This document shows positions 1-7,151 of a DNA stretch of 64,000 bases, piece after piece. Under the pieces are notes generated by a model, which was given only the letters and a program-made list of their open reading frames with translations, was not told the origin of the DNA and did no database searches. The translations under genes were made by a program, and so were the position numbers. Position 1 is the stretch's first letter, and every line of letters starts with the position of its first letter. Location of the stretch: positions 1 to 64,000 of the forward strand of contig NZ_JAJEQE010000008.1 of the NCBI RefSeq assembly GCF_020687205.1, read 5' to 3'. The stretch comes from Hominisplanchenecus faecis. GTDB taxonomy: Bacteria > Bacillota > Clostridia > Lachnospirales > Lachnospiraceae.

Positions 1-87
1 GTCCCAACGCTGTAATGTTTTCACAGAAACACCTATTAATTCAGCAAAATCTTTTGGTTTATAATTCGTGATATTTGGCGTGTTCAT
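1..87 (-). CDS. IS607-family serine recombinase TnpA (N-terminal fragment, cut by window edge)
   Basis: Reading leftward from an ATG at 85-87, 29 codons begin MNTPNITNYKPKDFAELIGV and continue SVKTLQRWD to the window edge. The pattern YKPKxFAxLIGVSVKTLQRWD is the MerR-like helix-turn-helix that opens IS607 serine transposases. A GGAGG ribosome-binding site lies 7-8 bases upstream. In IS607 elements this protein cuts and joins the DNA and is normally followed by a tnpB gene, which would lie outside the window to the left. The catalytic serine domain is not visible, so completeness and activity cannot be judged. Confidence 0.8.
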   Translation of the reverse strand, partial: MNTPNITNYKPKDFAELIGVSVKTLQRWD

Positions 88-194
88 AATAATACCTCCA
101 TAGGTATATTTAAACACATTTAACCATATTAAGCAATATATTTAGTCACTTATAAATTCCTCCTACTAAAATACTTTTCTAAGATAAGGTCACA

Positions 195-230
195 GAAAGC
201 CGCCAATCCCCGGGACGGCGGCTTTCTTTT
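195..230. terminator. Hairpin between aroF and the IS607 gene
   Basis: A 10-bp perfect stem (195-204 with 217-226) encloses a 12-nt loop and is followed on the plus strand by TTTT. On the minus strand, the direction of the DAHP synthase gene ending at 284, the stem is followed by a weaker U-run. It probably ends aroF transcription and may work in both directions. Confidence 0.6.
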
Positions 231-283
231 CAAAGACCTGGGATATCAGGAAGCTATCCTTTCCCAGTCCTCTTACATACTCT

Positions 284-1318
284 TTAGCAAAGATCATAAA
301 TAGAGTAGATCAGTTTCTCGGAATCATCCCATCCAAGGCATGGGTCTGTGATGGATTTGCCGTAGATGTGCGGTACACATCCGATCTTCTGATTTCCACC
401 TTCGATGTAACTTTCGATCATCACACCTTTTACCAGTGTTTTGATGTGTGGATTCAGGTTGCGGCTGTGAAGCACTTCGTTCACGATACGAACCTGTTCT
501 GCATACTGTTTGTTGGAGTTGGAGTGGTTTGCATCCACAACAACAGCCGGGTTTTTGAGATTTCTCTCTTTATAGAGACGGTCTACCAGGTTCAGGTCTT
601 CATAGTGGTAGTTCGGGATGCAGTTGCCGTGTTTGTTTACAGCTCCACGTAAAATGGTATGTGCCAGTTCGTTTCCGGTTGTCTTCACTTCCCAGGAACG
701 GTAAATAAAGCTGTGGCTGCACTGTGCTGCAACAACAGAGTTGAGCATAACGCTTAAGTCGCCGCTGGTCGGGTTCTTCATACCGGCCGGTACGTCCATG
801 CCGCTGACTACCAGACGATGCTGCTGGTCTTCTACAGAACGTGCTCCAATCGCTACATAAGAAAGCAGATCAGATAAGTATCTGTAGTTTTCCGGGTACA
901 GCATTTCATCTGCTGCGGTAAGACCGGTCTGCTCGATTGCATGAATATGCATTTTACGTATTGCCAGAAGTCCTGCCAGCAGGTCCGGTTTTTTCTCCGG
1001 GTCCGGCTGATGCATCATTCCTTTATATCCTTCACCTGTTGTACGCGGTTTGTTTGTATAAATACGTGGGATCAGGATCAGCTTGTCGCCGACTTTTTCA
1101 TTTACTTTTGCCAGGCGGCCTGCATAATCCAGAACTGCCTCTTCATTATCTGCAGAACAAGGTCCGATGATCACCAGGAATTTATCGGATTCTCCGGTAA
1201 ACACCTTGCGGATCTCCTCATCTCTTGCTTTTTTGATTGCTGCCAGTTCTTCTGACAGAGGATATTTTTCTCTGATCTCCTGCGGAGTCGGTAATTTTTT
1301 GATAAATTCGAAACTCAT
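284..1318 (-). CDS. aroF: 3-deoxy-7-phosphoheptulonate synthase (DAHP synthase, class I)
   Basis: Condenses phosphoenolpyruvate with erythrose 4-phosphate, the first step of the shikimate pathway to aromatic amino acids. The 344 residues match the usual length of the AroFGH type. Metal and substrate residues are visible: Cys54 in GPCS, the KPRTT stretch at 90-94, His265 in DANHS, Glu302 in MIESYI and Asp325 in SITDPC. GAGGAG stands ahead of the ATG. The gene is monocistronic, with an extended -10 box about 130 nt upstream and a hairpin after the stop. The leader contains a small hairpin at about 1360-1381 but no T-box or recognised riboswitch. Which aromatic amino acid inhibits it cannot be read from the sequence, so the symbol aroF is generic. 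Confidence 0.95.
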   Translation of the reverse strand: MSFEFIKKLPTPQEIREKYPLSEELAAIKKARDEEIRKVFTGESDKFLVIIGPCSADNEEAVLDYAGRLAKVNEKVGDKLILIPRIYTNKPRTTGEGYKGMMHQPDPEKKPDLLAGLLAIRKMHIHAIEQTGLTAADEMLYPENYRYLSDLLSYVAIGARSVEDQQHRLVVSGMDVPAGMKNPTSGDLSVMLNSVVAAQCSHSFIYRSWEVKTTGNELAHTILRGAVNKHGNCIPNYHYEDLNLVDRLYKERNLKNPAVVVDANHSNSNKQYAEQVRIVNEVLHSRNLNPHIKTLVKGVMIESYIEGGNQKIGCVPHIYGKSITDPCLGWDDSEKLIYSIYDLC

Positions 1319-1450
1319 GTCATTCTCCTCATCTGTTTCATTCTAAATTCAGCTTTCGTGCCTGCTTTTTAAAAGCAGGAATTCTATTTTCCTCTGATAC
1401 CGAAAGCAGACTTTTCCACGAAACGATATCCACGAAAACAATTCCAGTCT

Positions 1451-1459
1451 ATTATATCA
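1451..1459 (-). promoter_or_regulatory. Extended -10 promoter of aroF
   Basis: Read on the minus strand this is TGATATAAT, an extended -10 box. No convincing -35 is present at 16-18 bp. It predicts a leader of about 125 nt before the DAHP synthase start. Confidence 0.45.
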
Positions 1460-1499
1460 CAACTTGTATAAATATCCACCCTGTTTTATTCGCTAAAAA

Positions 1500-2339
1500 T
1501 TATGGAATTATGATCTTATTCTTTAAAAATATTTCGTTTTGTGATGAAATAAGCGAAATTGTGTCTATAAATTGTAGGCGAAAGGTCATCGTTCCACCCT
1601 GTGCCTGAGCTGTTTTTTCTGCCGCAAGCTCCCCTGCCAAACCGACAAATGCACAGCACGCCGCCACACTTTCCAGCGAATTTTCGATTGAAAGAAAAGC
1701 TCCTAAAAGTGCCGAGGACATACACCCGCTGCCTGTGATCCTTGCCATCAGCGGATCGCCGTTCTTACAGTACCACAGACGTTCGCCGTCCGTCAGAATG
1801 TCCGTCTCTCCGGATGCCCACAGAAACAGTCTGTTCTGTCTGGCAAATTCCTGCATTGCCTGTGTATCGATCTGCTGCTGCATGGCATCCACCCCGACAA
1901 CCGTTCTGTCATTTTTGATCAGTGCCGCAATCTCCGAATAATTCCCTCGGATGCAGTCCGCCCCGGCTTTTTTTATCAGCTCAATACATTTTGTCCTGCG
2001 GTAAGTGGAGCCGGATACACCGACCGGATCGATCACGATCGGATGCCCCAGCCTTGTTGCCATAAGTGCCGCACTTTTCATCGCTTCATAATCCGCAATC
2101 GCCCCGAAATTGCAGACCAGTGCATCACACCCCGTGGAAATCTCAGCAGCCTCCTGCGGATGATGTGCCATGGTCGGGGACGCACCGGCTGCCAGCAGAA
2201 TGTTGGCACAGTCATTGACGGTCACCGCATTGGTGATGCACTGCACCAGCGGACGCCTGTTTTGTATTTCCTGATGCAGCGAAGCAATCTTTTCTGCAAA
2301 AATTCCGGTATTTTTCTGATCTGAAACCTCCATCCGCAT
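1500..2339 (-). CDS. thiM: Hydroxyethylthiazole kinase
   Basis: Phosphorylates 5-(2-hydroxyethyl)-4-methylthiazole so that ThiE can join it to the pyrimidine moiety, a thiamine salvage step. The 279 residues carry the family signatures PLVQCITNAVTVNDCANILL near the N-terminus, the substrate loop AGASPTMAH, IDPVGVSGSTYR in the middle, and the anion-hole loop ITGSGCMSSALLGAF with its catalytic cysteine near residue 205. It is the last gene of a four-gene operon and begins immediately after the thiW stop, so translation is probably coupled. The C-terminus is AT-rich and ends in a basic tail not needed for the fold. Confidence 0.93.
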   Translation of the reverse strand: MRMEVSDQKNTGIFAEKIASLHQEIQNRRPLVQCITNAVTVNDCANILLAAGASPTMAHHPQEAAEISTGCDALVCNFGAIADYEAMKSAALMATRLGHPIVIDPVGVSGSTYRRTKCIELIKKAGADCIRGNYSEIAALIKNDRTVVGVDAMQQQIDTQAMQEFARQNRLFLWASGETDILTDGERLWYCKNGDPLMARITGSGCMSSALLGAFLSIENSLESVAACCAFVGLAGELAAEKTAQAQGGTMTFRLQFIDTISLISSQNEIFLKNKIIIP

Positions 2340-2909
2340 CTACACTTCTCCGTTCTGCAGCTTAGCAAGCACACCCATTTTCGCCATCGAAACGGTGATC
2401 ACAGCTGCCAGGACCGTACCGCCGCAGGTACTGACAAGGAACGGCACAACAAATGTAAACAGTGCTGCACTTTGATTTCCCATGATCAGAGATGCCACTG
2501 GATAAGAAAGCATGCCGCCGATGATGCCCGTTCCAAACACTTCTCCGATGTAGGCAAACGGCAGTTTTTTCCCATAGCGATACAGAAGTCCGCCAAGCAG
2601 TGCCCCGCACATGCTTCCAGGGAATGCCAGCGGGCTTCCAAGCCCGGTCAGATTGCGGATCAGTGCCGCTAAAAATGCCTGTCCAAGTCCCCACCACGGT
2701 CCGACTGTCACTGCACACAGAACGTTGACCAGATGCTGCACAGGTGCACATTTTGACCCGAATATAGGGAAGGAAAACATACTGCCGACCACTGCGATCG
2801 CCGTAAACAGAGCCGTCAGTGTCAGCTTTTCAATCCTGCTCCTGCTGTTGTATTTTTCGTTGTATGAATGATTATTCATCTTATTATTTTTCTTTTTTGC
2901 GTTATCCAT
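2340..2909 (-). CDS. thiW: ECF transporter S component ThiW (thiazole precursor uptake)
   Basis: A 189-residue membrane protein with about five or six hydrophobic helices. It matches the ThiW family: KLTLTALFTAIAVVGSMFSFPIFG at the start, then CAPVQHLVNVLCAVTVGPWWG and FPGSMCGALLGGLLYRYGK. ThiW is the substrate-binding subunit of an energy-coupling-factor transporter, thought to import the thiazole moiety of thiamine. The shared EcfA/EcfT module is not in this window. The gene lies between thiD (1-bp gap) and thiM (directly adjacent), which supports the salvage role. The N-terminus (MDNAKKKNNKMNNHSYNEKYNS) is polar and low in complexity. Confidence 0.9.
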   Translation of the reverse strand: MDNAKKKNNKMNNHSYNEKYNSRSRIEKLTLTALFTAIAVVGSMFSFPIFGSKCAPVQHLVNVLCAVTVGPWWGLGQAFLAALIRNLTGLGSPLAFPGSMCGALLGGLLYRYGKKLPFAYIGEVFGTGIIGGMLSYPVASLIMGNQSAALFTFVVPFLVSTCGGTVLAAVITVSMAKMGVLAKLQNGEV

Positions 2910-2910
2910 G

Positions 2911-3717
2911 TTACCACTCTTCCTTTATCGCAAATCCATGATTCATCGGACCGCTGCCAGCTCCAAGATCCAGCATCGCTGCCAGTGCCCCGGAAATATA
3001 GCGTTTTGCCGCCTCGACCGAAGTTTCCAGATCTCTGCCTTTCGCAAGATTGGATGCGATCGCAGAAGAAAGCGTACATCCGGTTCCGTGCGTGTTTGGA
3101 TTGTCGATCCGCACTCCATGGAACCACACCGGCTTCTTATCCTTCTGCCAGAGCAGATCGCTGGCATCGTTTTTCTGATGACCGCCCTTTAAAAGAACGG
3201 AGCATCCATACCGTGTTCCGATCACTTCTGCTGCTTTTTCCATATCCTGCACTGTCTCGATCTCCATATCCGCCAGCACTTCTGCCTCCGGAATGTTCGG
3301 CGTGATCACCGTTGCCAGCGGGAACAGCTTTTCTTTTAACGTCTCGATGGCCTCCTCACTGATCAGTCTTGCTCTGCTTGTAGAAACCATGACCGGATCG
3401 ACCACGATATTTTCCGCCTGATACTCCGTCAGTTTCCCGGCGATCGTCCGGATCAGAGCTGCGGAGGCAACCATGCCGGTCTTTACCGCATCCGGCCGGA
3501 TATCTGTAAAAATGCAGTCCAGCTGCTCTGCCAGAAACTGCGGTGTCACTTCCATAATATCTGCTACTTTTGTAGTATTCTGTGCCGTCAGTGCCGTGAT
3601 CGCACTCATCGCATACACACCGTTTGCCATCATTGTCTTGATGTCCGCCTGGATACCGGCTCCGCCGCCAGAATCGCTTCCGGCGATTGTAAGTGCTGTT
3701 TTCATTTTCATATGCAT
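2911..3717 (-). CDS. thiD: Hydroxymethylpyrimidine / phosphomethylpyrimidine kinase
   Basis: Carries out two successive phosphorylations that turn HMP into HMP-pyrophosphate, the pyrimidine substrate of ThiE. The 268 residues show the ribokinase-fold hallmarks: ALTIAGSDSGGGAGIQADIKT at the N-terminus, DPVMVSTS in the core, VITPNIPEAEVL, and the anion hole HGTGCTLSSAIASNLAKG. It is the second gene of the minus-strand operon, 36 bp after thiE and one base before thiW. No ThiC or ThiG gene is seen here, so this locus supports salvage rather than complete de novo synthesis. Confidence 0.95.
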   Translation of the reverse strand: MHMKMKTALTIAGSDSGGGAGIQADIKTMMANGVYAMSAITALTAQNTTKVADIMEVTPQFLAEQLDCIFTDIRPDAVKTGMVASAALIRTIAGKLTEYQAENIVVDPVMVSTSRARLISEEAIETLKEKLFPLATVITPNIPEAEVLADMEIETVQDMEKAAEVIGTRYGCSVLLKGGHQKNDASDLLWQKDKKPVWFHGVRIDNPNTHGTGCTLSSAIASNLAKGRDLETSVEAAKRYISGALAAMLDLGAGSGPMNHGFAIKEEW

Positions 3718-3753
3718 TCCTCTTTCTGTTTCAGGTGAATTTGCTTTTATCTT

Positions 3754-4392
3754 TTATTCACAGATCCTGTCTGCTTTCTCTCGCAGATCTTCTGCCGCTT
3801 TTTTGATATCTTCACAGGCAAACAGACCACTCACCACTGCCACACCTGCCATTTTCCTGCCTTTCAGCAAAAGAATGTTGCCGCCGTCAATGCCTCCGAT
3901 TGCCACCACCGGGATCTTCACGCTCTCGCAGATCTCCTGTAAAAGTGCATGATCCATCGGTTTTGCATCTTTTTTGGTGCTGGTTCCAAACACGGCTCCG
4001 CTGCCAAGATAATCTGCCCCGGCTGCTTCCGCTGCCTTTGCCTGCTCCACCGTCTTTGCCGTCACACCGATGGTCTTTTCCTTTCCAAGGATGGCTCTCG
4101 CCTTTTCCACCCCCATGTCCGACTGACCGATGTGCACGCCGTCCGCCCCGACTTTTGCCGCCAGTGCCACGTTGTCATTGATGATCAGATTTACGTTGTA
4201 TTTATGGCAAAGCTCCAGCAGTTCTTTTGCCTCCTGCTCAAAATCCGCTTCCGAAAGTTCCTTTTCCCGCAGCTGCACCAAAGTCACGCCGCCTTTTAAT
4301 GCCTTTTCCACCTGTTCATACAGGGTTTCTCCATGAAGCCAGCTGCGGTCTGTCACTGCATAGAGTCTTAAACTTTTTTTTGTAAAATTCAC
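3754..4392 (-). CDS. thiE: Thiamine-phosphate synthase
   Basis: Couples HMP-pyrophosphate with thiazole phosphate to give thiamine monophosphate. The 212-residue TIM barrel has RLYAVTDRSWL at the N-terminus, GGVTLVQLREK, LIINDNVALAAKVGADGVHIGQ, the phosphate-binding loops YLGSGAVFGTSTKKDA, and PVVAIGGIDGGN. The start is GTG at 4390-4392: GGGAGG lies 7 bases upstream, and the nearby ATG is out of frame and meets TGA after one codon. It is the promoter-proximal gene of thiE-thiD-thiW-thiM. The 168-bp upstream region lacks the conserved core of a TPP riboswitch. Confidence 0.95.
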   Translation of the reverse strand: MNFTKKSLRLYAVTDRSWLHGETLYEQVEKALKGGVTLVQLREKELSEADFEQEAKELLELCHKYNVNLIINDNVALAAKVGADGVHIGQSDMGVEKARAILGKEKTIGVTAKTVEQAKAAEAAGADYLGSGAVFGTSTKKDAKPMDHALLQEICESVKIPVVAIGGIDGGNILLLKGRKMAGVAVVSGLFACEDIKKAAEDLREKADRICE

Positions 4393-4478
4393 GCCATCGC
4401 CTCCCGATTTTTCTGCTACTCCGTTTCATTTTATACCGCAGCCCTCCTTTCTGTCCACAGAATTTTCCGCAAAAAACT

Positions 4479-4507
4479 TTGACCAGTACTTTTTTTTATT
4501 ATATAAT
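4479..4507 (+). promoter_or_regulatory. Promoter of the precorrin-2 dehydrogenase-like gene
   Basis: TTGACC at 4479-4484, a 17-bp spacer, then TATAAT at 4502-4507. The AT-rich -10 region also reads as a -10 in the opposite direction and could serve the divergent thi operon, but no good minus-strand -35 was found. Confidence 0.75.
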
Positions 4508-4541
4508 GATGCCAGGGTTAAAAGCTCAAAATGCCCATATT
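4506..4541. repeat. Degenerate or truncated copy of palindromic repeat family 1
   Basis: Begins ATGATGCCAGGGTTAAAAG, which matches the left end of the repeats at 22520 and 29467 with one mismatch, then diverges and closes with CCC and ATTAT. It overlaps the start of the transcript for the gene at 4562. Judged a decayed copy. Confidence 0.5.
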
Positions 4542-4561
4542 ATGTAACACAGGAGTAGAAC

Positions 4562-5038
4562 ATGTCAAACGATAAAAAACCTTATTTTCCGCTTTTTGTA
4601 GATTTAAATGAGAAACAGATCGTCGTAGTCGGTGCCGGAACGATCGCCAAGAGACGCATCCGCACACTGGTTTCTTTTACCAACCATCTCACAGTCATTG
4701 CACCGGAAGTCAACCGGGAGCTTCTGGATATGGAGAAAGCCGGGATGCTCAGGATCAAAAGAAAAAACTACGAACGCGAAGATATTTATGATGCCGATTA
4801 TGTGATTGCTGCCACAAACGACCATCAGATCAATTCAGACATCTACAGTGCATGCAAATGCATGGGGATCACCGTAAATGTCTGTAGTGATAAAACAAAA
4901 TGTGATTTTTATTTTCCGGGCATCGTGCAGAACGGCAACGTTGTCATCGGCGTGACCGCCAGCGGCTCCGACCATAAAGAAGCCCGCAAAACCGTCGAAA
5001 AGATCCGCAGCCTTTTCCCGGAAGAAGAATTAAAATAA
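4562..5038 (+). CDS. Precorrin-2 dehydrogenase / sirohydrochlorin ferrochelatase-like protein (CysG N-domain/Met8 family)
   Basis: NAD-dependent oxidation of precorrin-2 to sirohydrochlorin, possibly with metal insertion, for siroheme or cobalamin-type tetrapyrroles. The 158 residues are a Rossmann fold with YFPLFVDLNEKQIVVVGAGTIAKRRI at the N-terminus, VIAPEVN, and DYVIAATNDHQINSDIYSACK followed by NVCSDKTKCDFYFPGIVQNGNVVIGVTASG, all typical of this family. It is short because the dimerisation and methyltransferase parts of CysG are absent. AGGAG stands ahead of the ATG, behind a strong promoter. No other tetrapyrrole gene is nearby, so its exact pathway is open. It converges on xerD. Confidence 0.88.
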   Translation: MSNDKKPYFPLFVDLNEKQIVVVGAGTIAKRRIRTLVSFTNHLTVIAPEVNRELLDMEKAGMLRIKRKNYEREDIYDADYVIAATNDHQINSDIYSACKCMGITVNVCSDKTKCDFYFPGIVQNGNVVIGVTASGSDHKEARKTVEKIRSLFPEEELK

Positions 5039-5090
5039 TTTCCGATATCCATTACTATCTGTAACTTTCTGTTTATGGCTCATCCAGGCA

Positions 5091-5978
5091 TTAATCTGCC
5101 CGCGGATGTGCCTTCTTATAGGAAGCTCTGACTTTTCCTGCTGCCATCTCCATATAGATCTGCGTTGTCGAGATGTCCGAGTGGCCCAGCATCTCCTGCA
5201 CATCGCGAAGGTCGGCTCCGTTTTCCACCAGATGTGCCGCAAAACTGTGACGGAAGGTGTGCGGCGTAATATCTTCTTCAATCCCAGCTTTCCTTGCATA
5301 CTCTTTCAGATTTTTCCAGAATCCCTGTCTGCTCATCGAATTTCCCTGACAGTTCACAAACAGATAATTTCCTTTTTTTCCGCAAAGTAGCCTGTCTCTT
5401 GCTTCTTTCAGATAAAATTTTAGTGCTTCTTTTGCTTTTCTGCCAAGAGGGATCACCCGCAAACGCTCTGCATCACGGCAGACAACATACTCCAGGCTGA
5501 AATTGACATCTTCCATCTGCACTGCGATCAGCTCCGACACCCGCATTCCGGTTGCATATAAAAGCTCCAGCATCGCTTTGTCACGGATGCCTTTGGCTGT
5601 GTTTCGTGACGGCTGCTCCAAAAGCCGTGTCACCTGCTCCTGCGTCAGCACGCCCGGCACCCGCTTCTCGATATGCGGTGCCTTGATTGTTCTGGTCGGA
5701 TCTTTCTCGATCAGCCTGCGTCCAAATGCATAGTGAAAATATGCCTTCATGGATGCCACATTTCTGGATACAGTTGAAATCGAAAACCCCTCTTTCTCCA
5801 GATAAAGGATGTAAGAATTCAAACTGATCGGCGTGACATCATCCGTCTTTTTGATGCCTTTTCCGTCGAGAAACTGAAACATTCTTTCCAGATCCCGGCA
5901 GTAAGAAGACACAGTACTTTTGGATGCATTCCGCTCATTTGTCAGATATGTAATAAAATCCGGCATTACCTGTTCCAT
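5091..5978 (-). CDS. xerD: Tyrosine recombinase XerC/XerD family
   Basis: Site-specific recombinase expected to resolve chromosome dimers at dif together with a partner Xer protein. Starting at the ATG with GGGAGGG 7 bases upstream gives 295 residues, the usual Xer size. An N-terminal SAM-like core-binding domain (1-100) is followed by the catalytic domain with Arg146 (ATGMRVSEL), His240 and Arg243 (HTFRHSF), His266 (LGHSDISTTQIY) and the nucleophile Tyr275. The beta-hairpin lysine usually seen near residue 168 appears to be arginine (CRDAERLRVIPLG). It stands alone with its own promoter, beside a SpoIIM-like gene, an arrangement common in clostridial chromosomes, so a housekeeping role is more likely than a phage integrase. 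Confidence 0.9.
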   Translation of the reverse strand: MEQVMPDFITYLTNERNASKSTVSSYCRDLERMFQFLDGKGIKKTDDVTPISLNSYILYLEKEGFSISTVSRNVASMKAYFHYAFGRRLIEKDPTRTIKAPHIEKRVPGVLTQEQVTRLLEQPSRNTAKGIRDKAMLELLYATGMRVSELIAVQMEDVNFSLEYVVCRDAERLRVIPLGRKAKEALKFYLKEARDRLLCGKKGNYLFVNCQGNSMSRQGFWKNLKEYARKAGIEEDITPHTFRHSFAAHLVENGADLRDVQEMLGHSDISTTQIYMEMAAGKVRASYKKAHPRAD

Positions 5979-6040
5979 CGTTTCCCTCCCTGTTGCATAA
6001 AATCTCTGTTTTTGTGATGTGCTTCTCAAAAAATGCCATT

Positions 6041-6068
6041 CAGACTGTTCCGTTCTTTGCACTCACAT
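6041..6068. repeat. Partial copy of palindromic repeat family 2
   Basis: GACTGTTCCGTTCTTTGCACTCACA resembles the core of the repeats at 13325 and 29594 but has lost the outer inverted arms. It lies in the 5' leader of xerD. Confidence 0.4.
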
Positions 6069-6141
6069 GGCACTCTGCGTTCACATAAACCACAATGCAA
6101 GGTCACAAAAACACTAAATTCCAATCTATTCCATATTTCCA

Positions 6142-6169
6142 AGTATAATCATTTTTTTGTTGCTTGCAA
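6142..6169 (-). promoter_or_regulatory. Promoter of xerD
   Basis: On the minus strand, TTGCAA (6164-6169), a 16-bp spacer and TATACT (6142-6147). It implies a leader of about 160 nt that includes the partial repeat at 6041-6068. Confidence 0.55.
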
Positions 6170-6278
6170 ATAGGGAAAAATGCCGAAATTTTGGGTTTTT
6201 TTGTTCCTACAACATCCTGATTCTCCCTTTGTTTTTCTACCAGATATAGTGATTATTTTACATAACTTTGCTGTTCTT

Positions 6279-6872
6279 TTAGTAAACAATTCTTAAAATC
6301 ATCTGAACAAGCCCGGAGCCTGCGTAACTTTCCGTCAAAATTCCCAAAAAAAGTACCGACAAAGCCACAAAAAAGCACAGAAAATACCGCCTGTTGTTCT
6401 TCCCTGCCGTCCCGATCTTCCGAAGATACGCAAACTGTCTGCTTTTTTTGTCTGCTTCTTCCATCATCCACAGGAACAGCGGCACATAAATCAGGATCTG
6501 CGGCACCTGAAATAAAAGTCCAAGTCCGATCCCGGCAATCCCCATACTGGCAAACGCCTGTGCCAGAAATAAAGTCCCGATCACGCCCCAGACTGCCGGA
6601 AACAGATAAATACAGAATCTTCCAACCGTGCTGAATCCGAGCGCCCACAAAAGTAGCAGCCATTTCCCCCTCTCTTTTGCCACGATCAGCATCAGTTTTC
6701 TGCGATCAATATCCAAATAGGCATATTCTTTTAAATAGTACGGACTGAAAATCCCGGCTGCACCGTTGCCGGTTCTGCATTTTACTGCAAGAAAAATCCC
6801 CGCCAGAATCCCTGTCAGCATCGATATCGCACACAAAAGAAGAAATTTTTGATCCGGCTTTTTCAATCGCAT
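6279..6872 (-). CDS. SpoIIM-like integral membrane protein
   Basis: A 197-residue hydrophobic protein starting at the ATG at 6870-6872, where GCAGGG is well spaced; a GTG three codons upstream is too close to that site. About five membrane helices are visible: residues 12-30, 70-90, 90-115, 115-135 and a final one. The loop GIAGIGLGLLFQVPQILIYVPLFLW resembles the conserved segment of the stage II sporulation protein M (DUF95) family. SpoIIM works with SpoIID and SpoIIP in peptidoglycan removal during spore engulfment. The position upstream of xerD matches other clostridia. Similarity is recognisable but weak, so a diverged membrane protein of unknown role is possible. Confidence 0.6.
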   Translation of the reverse strand: MRLKKPDQKFLLLCAISMLTGILAGIFLAVKCRTGNGAAGIFSPYYLKEYAYLDIDRRKLMLIVAKERGKWLLLLWALGFSTVGRFCIYLFPAVWGVIGTLFLAQAFASMGIAGIGLGLLFQVPQILIYVPLFLWMMEEADKKSRQFAYLRKIGTAGKNNRRYFLCFFVALSVLFLGILTESYAGSGLVQMILRIVY

Positions 6873-7100
6873 GATCTGCACCCTGCTTTCACTGTTTTAT
6901 AGCTTCTCCGTTCCGGTCGATACAAAGCCATTGTCCGTGGAACATTCAAGAATGCCTTCGGCCTCCTTGCGAAGCGTTTATCTTTCCTTCTACTTTATAC
7001 AGTACGCTGCATGTTTTATGCCTGAAACTGTGCAAAACTGCTTCCTTCATTGCAAAACAACTTCAAGTCAAACACATGCAGAATCTGATGCAATCAGCAC

Positions 7101-7138
7101 AAAAAAATCCCGCAAACCATATCGCTATGGTATGCGGG
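7101..7138 (-). terminator. Terminator of rny
   Basis: On the minus strand a 12-bp stem (7109-7120 with 7127-7138, one mismatch) with a short loop is followed by ATTTTTTT. It lies 14 bases after the RNase Y stop. Confidence 0.88.
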
Positions 7139-7151
7139 GTATGTTTAAATG

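Noticed and set aside
1319-1499. T-box or tryptophan attenuator in the aroF leader
   Set aside because: No T-box sequence or Trp-rich leader peptide was found, only a small hairpin.
4393-4561. TPP riboswitch upstream of the thi operon
   Set aside because: The conserved CTGAGA and ACCTGATCTGG-type segments are absent on both strands.
5091-5978. Phage integrase for the prophage
   Set aside because: It is nearly 48 kb away, has Xer length and lies in a conserved chromosomal context beside a SpoIIM-like gene.
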